NCBI GenBank assembly: GCA_900323505.1
Contig: OOIN01000007.1
Coordinates: 992,001 to 1,056,000, forward strand
Direction: 5' to 3'
Length of the DNA: 64,000 nt
Origin: Ustilago trichophora
Lineage: Eukaryota > Basidiomycota > Ustilaginomycetes > Ustilaginales > Ustilaginaceae
The notes below the pieces were generated by a model, which saw only the letters and a program-made list of their open reading frames with translations, did no database searches and had not been told where the DNA came from. The stretch's first letter is position 1; each line of letters opens with the position of its first letter. This document shows, piece after piece, positions 48,794-59,551 of this stretch. The translations under genes and the position numbers were made by a program.

Positions 48794-51700
48794 ATGAAGG
48801 GACTTGTTCCCTTCGTCTTAATCGCCCTCTTTTTGGGCAGGCTTGAAATCGCTCATGCCTCTCCAACTTTTGAGTAAGTCTTCTCCCACTTTCTTTGTCT
48901 TCTACGAAAGCATGCTCATCATTTCACGCCTTTAAATTGCTACGTGTGCAGAGTGATCAATGAGCCGGGCTATCACGGCGTCGAGCTATCGATTGGCACT
49001 GACCCAAGCAGCTCGACCCCTGCTTCTGCTAAAGCCAAAGCCAACGCCAACGCCCACGCCAACGCCGGTGCCAGTGCCAGTGCCAGTGTCAACGGCAAGC
49101 CGGCCGAAGACTGTTTCGAATCTCTTCCCATCATTGGCAATCTTTTCAAAGGTCCTGGCGGAGGCAGCAGCGATACTGGCTCTCCCGATACGAGCGATAC
49201 TGGCGACAGAGATTCATCTTCTCCCAAGAATTCTCCAGACACTACTTCCTCTGATGAAGGAGGTCCCGGCTCATCAGGCAGTCCAGGTGGACCTAGTGGT
49301 CCAGCTAATGGCTCAAGCTCTCCTGGTGGTCCAGGAAGCCCTGGTGGACCTGGTGAACCCGGCGGTCCAGGCTCGACGACAGGTGGCGACACCGATTGTA
49401 GCTCTGGTCCGGGCGGCCCTGGTGGACCTGGTGGACCCGGCGGTCCAGGCTCGACGACAGGTGGCGACACCGATTCTAGCTCTGGTCCGGGTGGTCCAGG
49501 CGCACCCGGTGCTCCAGGCGGCCCTGGAGGTCCAGGTGCTCCTGGGGGACCGGAAAGTCCAGGTTCACCAGGTTCATCCGGTCCAGGTGGACCAGGTGGA
49601 CCTGGTGGGCCCGGCGGTCCAGGCTCGACGACAGGTGACGACACCGATACAAGCTCTGGTCCGGGCGGCCCTGGTGGTCCGGGTAGTCCTGGTGCCCCAG
49701 GCGCACCAGGCAGTACAGGAACTCCAGGAACGCCAGGCACTCCAGGTAGACCCGGATCTCCGGGAACTCCAGGCATGCGAGGATCTCCTGGTAGTCGAGG
49801 CACTCCCGGTGGTGCTGGTGGTGCTGGTGGTGCAGGCGGTGCAGGCGGTGCTGGTGGAGCAGGCGGTTCAGGCGCCACGACAGGTGGCGACACCGACGAC
49901 GACTGTAACGAGCAGTCTGGCACTCGTTCGCCTATCCCCAATGATGGCATTTCCTCTGGCGGCATTCCTCCTTCGACCGACGGTGGTGAAGACTGCGACG
50001 AGACGACCGATAAGTCTTGCCATCCTCCTCACCATGCTTCTCCTCATCATGGAAGCGAGTCTGATCCTCCCTCCGATCCTTCTCCTTCTGGCGAGCCCTG
50101 CGATGAGGACAAGGAAGGCTCTTCGCCCGTTCCCAAAGGCGGTATCTCGTCGGGAGGAGTTCCTCCTACACCTGACCATGAAGGCGACGCTGGCGTTCCC
50201 TCGCCCTACCCTCCCTCGAGCGGCGGTGGCAAGAAGGATGACGGTGACGAAGACAAAGACTCCCCCATCCCCAAGGGCGGTATCTCCTCTGGCGGTACGC
50301 CTTCTTCTCCTGACAGCGGCTCTGACACCCCTTCTCCCTATCCTAGCGGCAGTGGCAAGAAGGATGATGAAGAGTGCGATGAGCACGAGCACAACCACTC
50401 CAACCGAGGCATCTCGTCTGGCGGTGTGCCTCCTTCTCCTGACGACGACGGCGACACCAACCCTGGCCCCTCTTCCAGCAGTGGTGGTAAGAAGGAAAAC
50501 TGCGACGAAGACAAGGACAAGAGCACCAGCTCTTCTACCGATTCTTCTACCGATTCTCACACCGATTCTTCCACTGACTCTTCCACCGACTCGTCGATCC
50601 CCAAGGGTGGTATCTCGTCTGGTGGCATGCCACCGTCTCCTGACGGCGACTCTAACCTCCCTCACTCTTTCTCGGGCGGTAAGAAGGACGAGTGCGACGA
50701 AGGAAAGGACAAAGAGACCGACACCGACACCGACACCAACACCTATACAAACACTTCCACGCAGCACGGTGGTTCCTCATCTGGTGGAATGCCTCCTTCG
50801 CCTGAAGGTGATTCTTCGATGCCCTCAATGCCTCCTTCTGGCGATGGAAACTCTCCTGATTCGCCCGAGAATGGTTCTTCTATGCCTCCCATGGGCGGCG
50901 AAGACACCCAATCCGAAGGACCTTCACCAAACAGCCCATCTTCCCCGTCCTCTGGCTCGCCTCCTATAATGGGTGGTGACGAATCTTCTCCCTACCCAGG
51001 AGGTTCTTCCACTCCTGAAAGCTACTCTCCCAACAGCGGTGCGTCTACGCCTCCTACCCAAGTTCCCCGTGGCACAGGCAGCGGTGGCGATGGAGCTCCA
51101 TACTACAAGCTCGACACTCCCGAATATCACAATGCTCCCGACAGCAACGAAGGCAGTGGAACTTGCAGCAGCAGCGGTGGTAGCAGCAGCAGCAGCAGCA
51201 GCAGCCCAAAGGCATCTTTCAAGGATATCGTCAAGGTCTTTGTCCCACCTAGCTGCTCCTCGCACGGGATTTCTTCTGGTGGAGGAAGCGTGCCTCCTAT
51301 TTCGTCTGGTGGTCCAAGTGCAAATGGTGGATCGAGCGGCTCGTCTTCTGACTCTGACTCGTCCAAATCTTCCGATACCTCTTCGACTGGTACTGAAGGT
51401 GATGCTCAGGGTGGAATTTCCGGCTCTCCCTCCGCCTCTTCGCCTTCTTCTGAGGGCGGAGCTGGTGGAGCTGATGGTGCAGGTGGTGCAGGCGCTGACG
51501 GAGAAGACAGCTCCTCGGACTCTCCCAACCACCCCAGCAGCCCTTCTTCCTCGACTTCCTCTTCTTCTGGGTCATCGCCAGATACCAAAGATCAGGAGGA
51601 CGAAGCATCGTGTCCAGCCGCATCCAAATCCATCCTCGAGTTTGCCCCCTGCGATTTAGCCGCACTCTTTGGTCGCATGCAGATCACCTCTGAACAGCTG

Positions 51701-52189
51701 GCCATCTTCGAGGCCGGCATTCAAGGCTTGATTTCGTCCCAAAAGGCAACTTACACTCTGGATGGCAAGCGAATTACCGCCGAACAGTTGGCTCAGCCTC
51801 TAGACGATGGCATTAGGAGTGCGCTCAGTGCCAACGCCAATGCCAATGCCAATGCCGATATGGAAGCCTCTGCCTCTGGTGCTGGAATAGGGGCAGGCGT
51901 CAAGCATGGTTTGGGAATGGGACCGGGAATGAAGATGGCTGCCGGTATTGGTGGTGATGATGGAGAGGCAATGGATGCCATGCTCGGATCTGACGGATTG
52001 GGTGGAATGAAGGGTATCAAAGCTGGTGTCTCTGCAGATGGTCTGGGTGACTTGAAGGCGAGCATTGGCAGCGGCTCTGCAAAGAACCTAGGAAGCATGG
52101 CAAACGACGTAGGCACTTCAACTGACGGCATGACCGTTAACAGCAAGAGTCGCTTCATGTACAAGGTCAAGCGCAGTCGCTGGTTCTGA
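48794..52189 (+). CDS. Secreted collagen-like repeat protein (two exons)
   Basis: Exons 48794-48873 and 48952-52189 join across a 78-base intron (donor GTAAGT at 48874, acceptor GTGCAG ending 48951), giving 1105 residues. Exon 1 encodes a signal peptide ([22 protein letters not shown]) that the second-exon frame alone would lack. Mature regions in order are: Ala/Asn/Ser dipeptides (about 45-65); collagen-like Gly-X-Y with GPG, GAP and GSP triplets (about 130-340) interrupted four times by an (S/A)TTG(G/D)DTD block; six or seven GISSGG-x-PPSPD units with acidic CDEDK segments (about 355-635); Ser/Gly/Pro-rich sequence; a non-repetitive block with [25 protein letters not shown] and [19 protein letters not shown] (about 913-987); and a Gly/Met-rich tail ending KRSRWF. 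No GPI signal or transmembrane segment is visible. I do not recognise the family; a wall, matrix or host-interface protein is inferred. Confidence 0.85.
49258..49893 (+). repeat. Collagen-like Gly-X-Y coding repeats
   Basis: About 200 codons of 9-base-based GGTCCAGGC-like units. Longer near-copies carry TCGACGACAGGTGGCGACAC at about 49373, 49451, 49625 and, diverged, 49877. Internal recombination could change the copy number. Confidence 0.85.
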
Positions 52190-52260
52190 TTCCATCCCGT
52201 CCAGAAGAACACGCCAGCAAAGGTGTGCTAACTTAACTTTTTAGTATCTACCCCTCTCTT

Positions 52261-52292
<32 letters not shown>

Positions 52293-52592
52293 TTCGTGTG
52301 TTCTCGGCTTTGTCCTGCGCTTCGTTCTCTGTCTCTATTGTTGTGTTGTCGAGGGTTTCCCTTACACACACACCTCTCACACTCTTTTCAGATTCAATCC
52401 CTCCCGACTCTCGTTGGTTCTGTTCCTGCTCCTGTTTTGGTCGTGCAATCTTACTCTCTCTCGTTTCGATCCTGCATTGCGTCTGCCTACCCATGTGTGT
52501 CGTCAGTGCTGGCGAGCTCGTATGTGAAGAAGTTGGTATTGTATGGGGTGATGTGAAAGTGGTAACATTGTATTATGCTAAGAGAGTACTGT
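52190..52592. other. Convergent 3' flanks with C9(CT)n run
   Basis: 403 bases containing a C9 then (CT)n tract (about 52262-52293). No gene was recognised. Confidence 0.5.
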
Positions 52593-53384
52593 TTAGTGAT
52601 GCTTTGCGGTCTCCTTGGCCGCATTTCTTTTGATGACGTCCTGAATCGCCTTGTCAGCAGCCTTTCTGCCGACCTGCGCCTTGACCTGATGATTTGCTTT
52701 GGCCCAACCCATCCTGACCAACCATTTGACGAAGCTCGGCGTGACAGCTGCTGTGAATGCCACTCTGACGGGCAGCAGTAGCGTCTTGTGGATTGTATAC
52801 GCCAGTACGGCTTCGGTCCAAATTGTGCTGCTGCCCGCGTTTTTGCCAGAGGTAGTATCTGGAGACGACTCATGATCGTCATGACGTGCTTCCAAACCGA
52901 TGCTCTTGCGCAAGGATGCTTCGAGGGAACGGATGTGGTCTGCTCCCAACAGGTGGATTGCGAGGAATGTGAGAGAGAAATCGACGGTGGAGGCTGCGAG
53001 ATAGACGCCGAGGGCCCACCAGCCATAGCGACGGGTAAGGAACTTTAAGCGTTCTCGGAAGGATGCTTTTGGTGGTGGGCTGTCCGGATCTGGCTCTTCT
53101 TGCTCTGACTTGTTGTCGGTCTTTGAAGAAGAAGAAGAAGAAGAAGAAGTGTTATTGGCGGAGGTCGAGGAGAGGGTAGGTCGAGTGGTGTGAAGTGACC
53201 GCAAAGAGGCGCTGATCGAAGGTTGTGCGATGCGACTGGAGGTAGGCAAGAGTATTGTTGATGTGGAAGCGAGTCGCAACGGCTGGGCGACAGCGCTGCC
53301 ACGCCGCAACAGCGTCGATGATGCAGTCGCTGTAGACCTTGTCGTCGGGGCTAGCAGCCGTCTTGTGGCTGCTCTAAGCGACAT
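52593..53384 (-). CDS. DUF1279/FAM210-like mitochondrial membrane protein
   Basis: A 263-residue protein. Residues 1-70 are rich in Arg, Ser, Thr and Ala with no acids, a typical mitochondrial presequence (MSLRAATRRLLAPTTRS.., LRSLHTTRP). A Ser run and acidic linker follow. The DUF1279 domain spans about residues 105-245: FRERLKFLTRRYGWWALGVYLAASTVDFSLTFLAIHLLGAD (first membrane helix), EAVLAYTIHKTLLLPVRVAFTAAVTP (second), then FVKWLVRMGWAK and a Lys-rich helix. Mammalian FAM210A/B and yeast Nat2 share this domain; FAM210 proteins affect mitochondrial translation or respiration, but the biochemical role is unsettled. The ATG at 53384 is the only sensible start. The gene is convergent with the collagen-like gene. 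Confidence 0.85.
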   Translation of the reverse strand: MSLRAATRRLLAPTTRSTATASSTLLRRGSAVAQPLRLASTSTILLPTSSRIAQPSISASLRSLHTTRPTLSSTSANNTSSSSSSSSKTDNKSEQEEPDPDSPPPKASFRERLKFLTRRYGWWALGVYLAASTVDFSLTFLAIHLLGADHIRSLEASLRKSIGLEARHDDHESSPDTTSGKNAGSSTIWTEAVLAYTIHKTLLLPVRVAFTAAVTPSFVKWLVRMGWAKANHQVKAQVGRKAADKAIQDVIKRNAAKETAKHH

Positions 53385-54234
53385 TATGCCTTCACCAAAG
53401 TACGTGACCGTAGTACGCCGTGTATGCTTCGGACAGGGATTGATGGATCGAGGGAAAGTGTGATAGGGTAAGATGATGTTGAAGTGAGAGCAAAGGATGG
53501 TCCGCGCAGCAAACGTGTTGTGTTGGACTCTCTTTTTCTTTTTTTTTCTTTCTTTTTTTTTGGGTCCTTTTCGTGCTTCGACGTCACACTTAATTTTCGC
53601 TTAGCACCAAAGGAGAGACGGAGATGGATGCCGAAATCATTCCCACTTTGCTTGCTCTCTTGCACAAAAACGTGCACCTGCGCCTCGTCAGAGAGTGGAG
53701 GCTAAGTGCTGTGCTGTGCTGTGCTGTGCTGTGCTGTGCTGTGCCAAAAACAGACGTCAACCTGTCTCAAAGGAGGCAACCAAGGGCAACTCCGCGGATG
53801 CCAACCACCCCTTTCATTTCGAGCAAGAGATGGTTCTGCGAACGAGTTGCTTGCGCCGTAGAGGAGAGCACAGCCTGCTCGATGTCAAAATAAAGGTCCT
53901 CGGTGTTGCGAACGAAGGATACGTGCGGCAGCGATTGCCACGCCCAGTCTGCACCCCCAAAACTGCTTGTACACCATCCAACCACCAAGCTCATCTCGAG
54001 CCCCGACCATTTCACACATAAGACTGCACACATCCACACACGAAAGACAGCGATACGAAAAGAGGTATTCTCCATCTCCACACTCTTGTGTAAAAAAAAG
54101 CAACAGAGCAGAGGGGCAGGTATGAGCGAACAGAACCAGAATCTCACCAACAAGAAGAGAGAAGAATTCTGTCGAAGGAACGTGCAGAAAAGCTACGACT
54201 TGGTAGTCAAGTCGAAAGCCAACGGGATGAAAAT
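53385..54234. other. Gap with GTGCT array
   Basis: 850 bases between the FAM210-like start and the stop of the Ser/Ala-rich gene. It holds T-rich runs (53528-53561) and the GTGCT pentamer array. A 40-codon ATG frame at 54122-54244 overlaps the neighbouring stop and is not supported. Confidence 0.45.
53706..53740. repeat. GTGCT x7 pentanucleotide array
   Basis: Seven perfect tandem GTGCT units followed by GTGCC, about 320 bases upstream of the FAM210-like ATG. Confidence 0.95.
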
Positions 54235-55413
54235 CTACTGGTAATGAGCGTGAGAGTACTGGTTTTGCTGAGAGTGTGGCATTCCCGTGTGAGCGTATGG
54301 GTCTACGCCGTATGGGTTGCCGTTGTCAGAGTATGGTCCACCACCAGGCGAAGTCTGCATGCCGTACTGATGACCACTGTACATGTGGTGGTCCTGGTAG
54401 TATCCTGCTGCTGGGTCGATGCCATAGCCGTGATCCATGCCGGGCGTGTAGTCGTTGACACCATATCCAGCGGGTGGTGCTGCGGCGAGAGCGGTGGTGG
54501 AACCGGTAAAGCTGTCTCTACCCTTCTCGCCCATCCCTGCATCGTTGCCTTCATGATCGTGACCCTCGTTATCCGATTCGTCGCCCATGTCGAATCCTGC
54601 ACCGCCCGTGCGACGCGCAGGCAGAGGCTGCATAACGTTGGAATCAGGATCATGTTTGAGTTCGGGCCACTTGATATCGGCATCGCCATCTTCAAAGTTG
54701 CTGAATCTGCGCGTACCGAATTTAAAGTAGAGGAAGATAAAGGTAGCAAGCACCAATACACCGCCTGCCACTGAGACGCCGATGATGAGACCAGTGCTGG
54801 CACCCGATCCGCTGCCAGAGCTGGAATCGGTGGCGGGCGACGATGTGGCAGTGGGTGCGGTTGGGGTGGCTTGGACGGTGGCGGTGAGGGTGGTGGTAAG
54901 ACCGACCGAGGTGGTCATAGATGCAGATGCGGACGAAGCAGACGCGCGACTAGCCGAAGCTGCCGAAGCTGACGACCGTGATGCGGCCACCGAAGATTCT
55001 GCTGCTGCTGCACTAGAGACAGAAGCAGCTGCAGAGGACGCAGCAGCTGCAGCGATGGACGACGATTCGGCAGCAGCACGCGAGGCAGATGCTGAAGCCA
55101 CCGCGGCTGAGGAGGAGGATGCAGCCGCAGCCGCAGAGGACGAAGCAGCAGCAGCAGCTGCAGAGGATGAAGCAGCAGCAGCAGCAGAACTTGCCGAGGC
55201 TGTTGGGAACAAGGAGCCAGAGTCGGAAGCAGAGGTACGAGAGGCAGAAGTGGATTCTGATGAGTCTGGGAAGCCAAAGATACCGCCAAACTGAGGTGAT
55301 CGTGCGGCGAGGCGGTTGAAGTGATCTGGACGACCTCGAATCTGATGCTGAGTCGCCGAGACAGCCGAGGTGGCGACGAGCGCGCTGAGTAGGATGTAAC
55401 GAGATGGCTTCAT
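54235..55413 (-). CDS. Ser/Ala-rich single-pass plasma-membrane protein (Wsc/Mid2-like layout)
   Basis: A 392-residue type I membrane protein. A signal peptide (residues 1-20, MKPSRYILLSALVATSAVSA) is followed by a short unique segment containing RLAARSPQFGGIFGF. Then comes a Ser/Ala mucin-like stalk (about 55-190), probably O-mannosylated, and a Thr/Pro segment. A single transmembrane helix lies at about 208-230 (STGLIIGVSVAGGVLVLATF). The cytoplasmic tail of about 160 residues begins with basic FGTRRF and then carries acidic, Gly/Tyr/His-rich sequence (DYTPGMDHGYGIDP, HQYGM, QNQYSHAHYQ). The layout matches cell-wall stress sensors such as Mid2/Mtl1 or Wsc, but there is no Cys-rich WSC domain, so the role is inferred. 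LAARSP could be a processing site. The ATG at 55413 is clear. Confidence 0.75.
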   Translation of the reverse strand: MKPSRYILLSALVATSAVSATQHQIRGRPDHFNRLAARSPQFGGIFGFPDSSESTSASRTSASDSGSLFPTASASSAAAAASSSAAAAAASSSAAAAASSSSAAVASASASRAAAESSSIAAAAASSAAASVSSAAAAESSVAASRSSASAASASRASASSASASMTTSVGLTTTLTATVQATPTAPTATSSPATDSSSGSGSGASTGLIIGVSVAGGVLVLATFIFLYFKFGTRRFSNFEDGDADIKWPELKHDPDSNVMQPLPARRTGGAGFDMGDESDNEGHDHEGNDAGMGEKGRDSFTGSTTALAAAPPAGYGVNDYTPGMDHGYGIDPAAGYYQDHHMYSGHQYGMQTSPGGGPYSDNGNPYGVDPYAHTGMPHSQQNQYSHAHYQ

Positions 55414-57949
55414 GGTAGAGTGAATGGAGCAGGCAAGAGCGCGTCGGCAACGATTTCTATGAAGACTGCCACACGTTTAGGACCCGGCGAGACAAGCTTA
55501 TCTAGATGCTGGTAGGACGATGCCAGAGCCTTCTGAGATCAAAGAGTCTGTGGTGGTGGTTATGAGTGCAACTGTGCACGAAAATGGGGAAGATGTGATC
55601 GACTGTCGAGTGGCGAAATGGTATGCTAATCGTTGCAAATTGCAGGCGATGTTGATGGCTTGCAAGATGGGGGAAGGTCCAAGTGGATGGGGTCTTGAAA
55701 TTATGAAGCCGTGGCAGGCGTGTTAATGAGTAAAGAAAGTGGATGGCCGAGATGAAGGCCGCTGAGCTGAGAAGCCAAGGATGTGGTTGTCAGACAAACG
55801 CGAACTGGCAATGTCGTCAAGACAGAGCAGGTCGAAATGGTGGGGGTAGGACAGGGGAAAAAGCGAAATCCGGGAGGGAAGGAATGAAAGGCCGTAGGAG
55901 TTGACGTGAAATGAAGGTAGATGACGATAAGAAAGGTTGAGGATGATGAGGAGAAGAGGCTGGTGATCAGATGAGACAAAGAGAGAAGGAGGGAGACAGA
56001 GAGATAGAGAGCGAGAGGGAGAGAGAGGGAGCAAAGTAGTGGGTTGGCGTGTTTCGGATGGCGGTGCAGTGCTGCGTTTGGACTCGGACCCCTTTCGCTA
56101 CCAAGTTACAGTAACTAGCCTGCAGCTTGGAGAGAAGGGGTCAAGACAGAGCTTGGGCCAGAGAGGCATATGAAAATGGTCCGACCTTGAAATTGCAACC
56201 CAAACCTCTGCTTGTCCGAGCTGTGCCCTCTTCTACCAGTGCTGTCATCGTTTCCTCACTCACACAATCACTCACACTCACTCGCCCCTTCTACGTCAGT
56301 GATGATTCGCATCGTAGTTTAAGCGAGCCAAGGTTGAACAAAACAGCGTAAAAGGGTAAAAGGGGGCAAAAGCGACAACCCAAGTTAGCTTTTTCGAAGC
56401 CGTCTGCAGGAAGCAGCAGCAGCAACGACAGCACTTTGCGCAATGCTCACCGTGAAGAGTGTGGGCGGGCGGAGCAAGTCAAGGGCATTGTGAATGCGAG
56501 TCTGTTTCTCGTTTTTGTCTCAAGATTTTGCACAACACAGCGAGCAAGACAGGTGCCACATGCCAGCTTTTTGGCCCTCGGCTTCTGATTTTCATGCCCA
56601 CCCCCGAACGACAGCAGCAGGCCTTTTGTGCACGCTGTGTTTTCTTCTGATTCGCGAGCCGAAATCAAGGAAAAGTGACACAAAGCAGGATAGACCAACA
56701 CCTCCCCCAAATTGTAATTTTCAAATCCGAGATTTGAAACTTTTCCATTTTTTATTTTTTTTTTTGTATTGGATCAGTTGAACGCTGGCGCCGATTTGAA
56801 AAGTAGGCCAATTTAGGGGGCCAGACAGCGCCGATCCCGCCAATCTGTGCAGCTGCTCTGCTCATGTGGCATAGGCGGTCCATCGTTTGGTCAAACCGAC
56901 TCTGACTTGAGGCCGAGAGGAGAGAGGTGCGCTTGTTGTTCGCCGCTCACTTGGATGCAGTCTCCACCGAGGCTATCTCTAATCATTTTGAAGATGCTCT
57001 ACCGAAGCCCTTACACTGGAGAAGCTCTCGTTGTCTACTGCAGACCAAGCCGGAACATGTGTCGAGGGCAGATACTGCAGCAAGGTGCCAGAGGATGAGT
57101 TCGAAAGCTACAAAAGAGCGAGGAAAAACTTAGGGTCCATACCCGCGTGAGTTTAGCTCTCTCGGAGCCCCGAGCAGATCAGCAAACCACAAGACACACA
57201 CACACCACAAGCCTAAACTTTTCAGTAGCAAGCTGATGCGATGTTCTTTACTGTCGGATCGCATCAATCGATCGTTTTCGAAGCATGTCCTGTTTGCGTT
57301 ATGCCATCTACATCTCCTAAGAGTTGTGATCGAAGCGGATTGGAAAGCAGCCGTGTCGGTAGGAATGTGAATTCGTGGTTCTGGTGACAAGACTGGCTAA
57401 GGTGAGCTGTACGCCCATCCTCTGCCAAGACCGTTCGAGCCCCTCGGACAAGGGTCAGGTGGCATTTGGCCTATTGTCGAAGCGGCTGCGGCCTTTCCAG
57501 CAACGCCTCGCTTCACCGCCCTTGCACAATTCGGCGCCAGGATTCTCAAACTGCAGCTAGGTCTGCCAGTAACATTGTCCGATGGAGCAGACGTGTTAGG
57601 CTCTGACATCTGACAAATTCCCTCAAATTGTAGCTTCTCCGCGGATCTCACAATTTCAATTTCAAAGCGCGATACGCTCCTCGCTCTTCTCCAAAGACGC
57701 GCCTTGGCGGTGACGCACGGTTCAGCGACCTCTATCGTTGAAACCCAAAAATTCGCACCTTTTCTTTTTTTTTTTTTTTTTTTTTTTTGTCTTTTTGGCC
57801 ATGCTGTCTGTCACAAACACACACATAGGCACACACTCACACACACACGCTTCTGAATGCGGCTGCTTGCATCCGTGTCGTGTTGATCTCAAAAACGAAG
57901 CAACCCTTTCCCCCTCTCTTCATCCATCCTTTCCCAGGAGCACATCAAT
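55414..57949. other. 2.5 kb divergent intergenic region
   Basis: It has a long purine tract (about 55970-56035; pyrimidine on the strand of the membrane-protein gene), a GTTACAGTAAC palindrome-like motif (56105-56115), T-rich runs near 56743-56765 and T24 at 57765-57788. A CA microsatellite lies near 57816-57850, just before the LAG1 leader. No gene was recognised. Confidence 0.45.
57765..57788. repeat. T24 homopolymer in LAG1 promoter
   Basis: 24 consecutive T, 162 bases before the LAG1 ATG, likely a nucleosome-depleting tract. Confidence 0.9.
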
Positions 57950-59320
57950 ATGTCGACGGCACCGCCACCCACCCGACCGGGGACAGGTCGCAAACGCGCG
58001 CCTTCCTTTTCCGAGGCCATCGCCCAGGTTCCCCAGAATGCCAACGCACAGGACGAGACCGCCGATCCTGCTGTAGCTGATCGCATCGCTGCTGCTGAAG
58101 TCGCTGCTCAAAAGGATCCCGTCGCTGCACCCACTTCAGCCGCTGCAAAGTCCAAAGGAAAGTATCAACATCAAGATGACGAAATCTACCGCTCCCAAGG
58201 CCTCCTCAAGGATCTGCTCACCTTCCGATGGATGACAGCCCCCGCATCCTCCTTCCAGCTCGCAGCCATCTTTGTCCTCGTCTACTTTAACTGGAACTTC
58301 TTCATCGGTACTCCGGAGAACAATCCTATCGCCCCGTTCTTGATGCTATCCCACCGAGTACCTCAATCGCAGGTCATTCTCGACAGTCTCCCACCCAAGC
58401 ACAACGTTCAGCGCGCTCTGCAGAACCTCATCCCTCGCTCTGCCGAGAGTTTCGAGGCCAGATATCAGAAGGGCTACAACGATCTGCTCTTCCTCGTCTT
58501 TTACGTCATTGTATTCTCCTTCCTCCGCCAGTCGACCACGCTCTACCTCTTCAAGCCCTTCGCCAAGTGGTGGGGAATCAAGAGCGAGTCCAAGCAGGCG
58601 CGTTTCACCGAGCAGGGCTACGCAGTTCTCTACTGGGGCAGTGCCGCTGCTCTCGGACTGTACGTCATGAGCTTCCAAGACAGCTGGTGGTTCAACCTTG
58701 AGCATCTCTGGCTCAAATACCCGCACTGGCAGATGAGGAGCGAGTTGAAGCTCTACTATCTGCTTCAGTTTGCCTTTTGGCTCCAACAGGCACTCGTCAT
58801 GCTCCTGCGTCTCGAAAAGCCCCGCAAGGACTACTACGAGCTCATCGCGCACCATCTCGTCACTCTTTGGCTGATCGGATGGTCTTATCTCATCAACCTG
58901 ACCATGATCGGCACCACCGTCTTTGTCTGCATGGACATCCCCGATACATGGCTCGGCTTCAGCAAGGCGCTCAACTACATGGGACTCGACAACGTCACCG
59001 TGGTAATCTTTGCGCTTTTCATGGTCATCTGGACTTACTTCAGGATTTATCTCAGCGCAGCTACGCTTCATTCGGTATGGTATCAGTTTGAGCTGATCCC
59101 CAGGTATGCCAGAGAATGGGAACCGGAGAAGGGCTGGTGGTTGGTCAGCTGGATGAAGTATCAGATTTTCGCTCCGTTGTTCTTGCTATTGCTGCTCAAT
59201 CTGTTCTGGTACGTTCTCATGTGGAGGATTATGCTCCGCGCCATCAGGGGTGTCGTGGCGGATGAGAGGGAGGATGGCGAGTACGATGATGAGGAAGAGG
59301 ATGACAAGAAAAAGCAGTAA
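57950..59320 (+). CDS. LAG1: Ceramide synthase (Lag1/Lac1, TLC domain)
   Basis: A 456-residue multi-pass ER enzyme that N-acylates sphingoid bases with fatty acyl-CoA to make (dihydro)ceramide. The N-terminal 75 residues are a hydrophilic cytosolic tail. A first membrane helix lies at about 103-120 (FQLAAIFVLVYFNWNFF), then the TLC domain (about 205-430). The Lag motif is present: HHLVTLWLIGWSYLINLTMI with His301/His302, followed by GTTVFVCMDIPDTWLGFSKALNY. The MD of the Lag motif (in place of HD) is, as I recall, normal in fungal Lag1. EQGYAVLYWGSAAALGLYVM and HWQMRSELKLYYLLQFAFWL are also typical. The C-terminus is acidic and Lys-rich (DDEEEDDKKKQ), which could act as an ER-retention tail. 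There is no intron. The ATG follows a pyrimidine-rich leader. Confidence 0.93.
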   Translation: MSTAPPPTRPGTGRKRAPSFSEAIAQVPQNANAQDETADPAVADRIAAAEVAAQKDPVAAPTSAAAKSKGKYQHQDDEIYRSQGLLKDLLTFRWMTAPASSFQLAAIFVLVYFNWNFFIGTPENNPIAPFLMLSHRVPQSQVILDSLPPKHNVQRALQNLIPRSAESFEARYQKGYNDLLFLVFYVIVFSFLRQSTTLYLFKPFAKWWGIKSESKQARFTEQGYAVLYWGSAAALGLYVMSFQDSWWFNLEHLWLKYPHWQMRSELKLYYLLQFAFWLQQALVMLLRLEKPRKDYYELIAHHLVTLWLIGWSYLINLTMIGTTVFVCMDIPDTWLGFSKALNYMGLDNVTVVIFALFMVIWTYFRIYLSAATLHSVWYQFELIPRYAREWEPEKGWWLVSWMKYQIFAPLFLLLLLNLFWYVLMWRIMLRAIRGVVADEREDGEYDDEEEDDKKKQ

Positions 59321-59551
59321 TCTGGATCAAGAAAGTATCGCTGGTCTATAGTTGGTTTTCGATGGAATCTAGCCCTTCCTTTTCTTTCGGATCTTTTTCT
59401 ATCGTTTGTGATGATGTGTGCAAGGAAGATTCATGCCAAAGCTGCTCCTTTGGAAAACCATCTTAGTTGGGAGATAGCATTCTGAACCTTTCAAGATTCT
59501 TGAGACTGCGCTGTGCACGTGATGAAAGTTGATATTGGAAATGTTGGTACG

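Noticed and set aside
48973..49965. A 330-codon minus-strand Pro/Gly-rich ORF antisense to the collagen-like repeats
   Set aside because: GGTCCAGGC-type repeats read as GPP-like triplets on both strands. There is no signal peptide or independent content here.
48960..50969. A 669-codon plus-strand ORF overlapping the collagen-like gene in another frame
   Set aside because: Repetitive DNA keeps several frames open. The frame chosen joins a signal-peptide exon by a perfect intron and continues to a unique C-terminal block; this one does neither.
54122..54244. A 40-residue ATG frame (MSEQNQNLTNKK..) downstream of the Ser/Ala-rich membrane gene
   Set aside because: Short, overlaps the neighbouring gene's stop on the other strand, and has no recognisable similarity. 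It is not supportable without transcript data.
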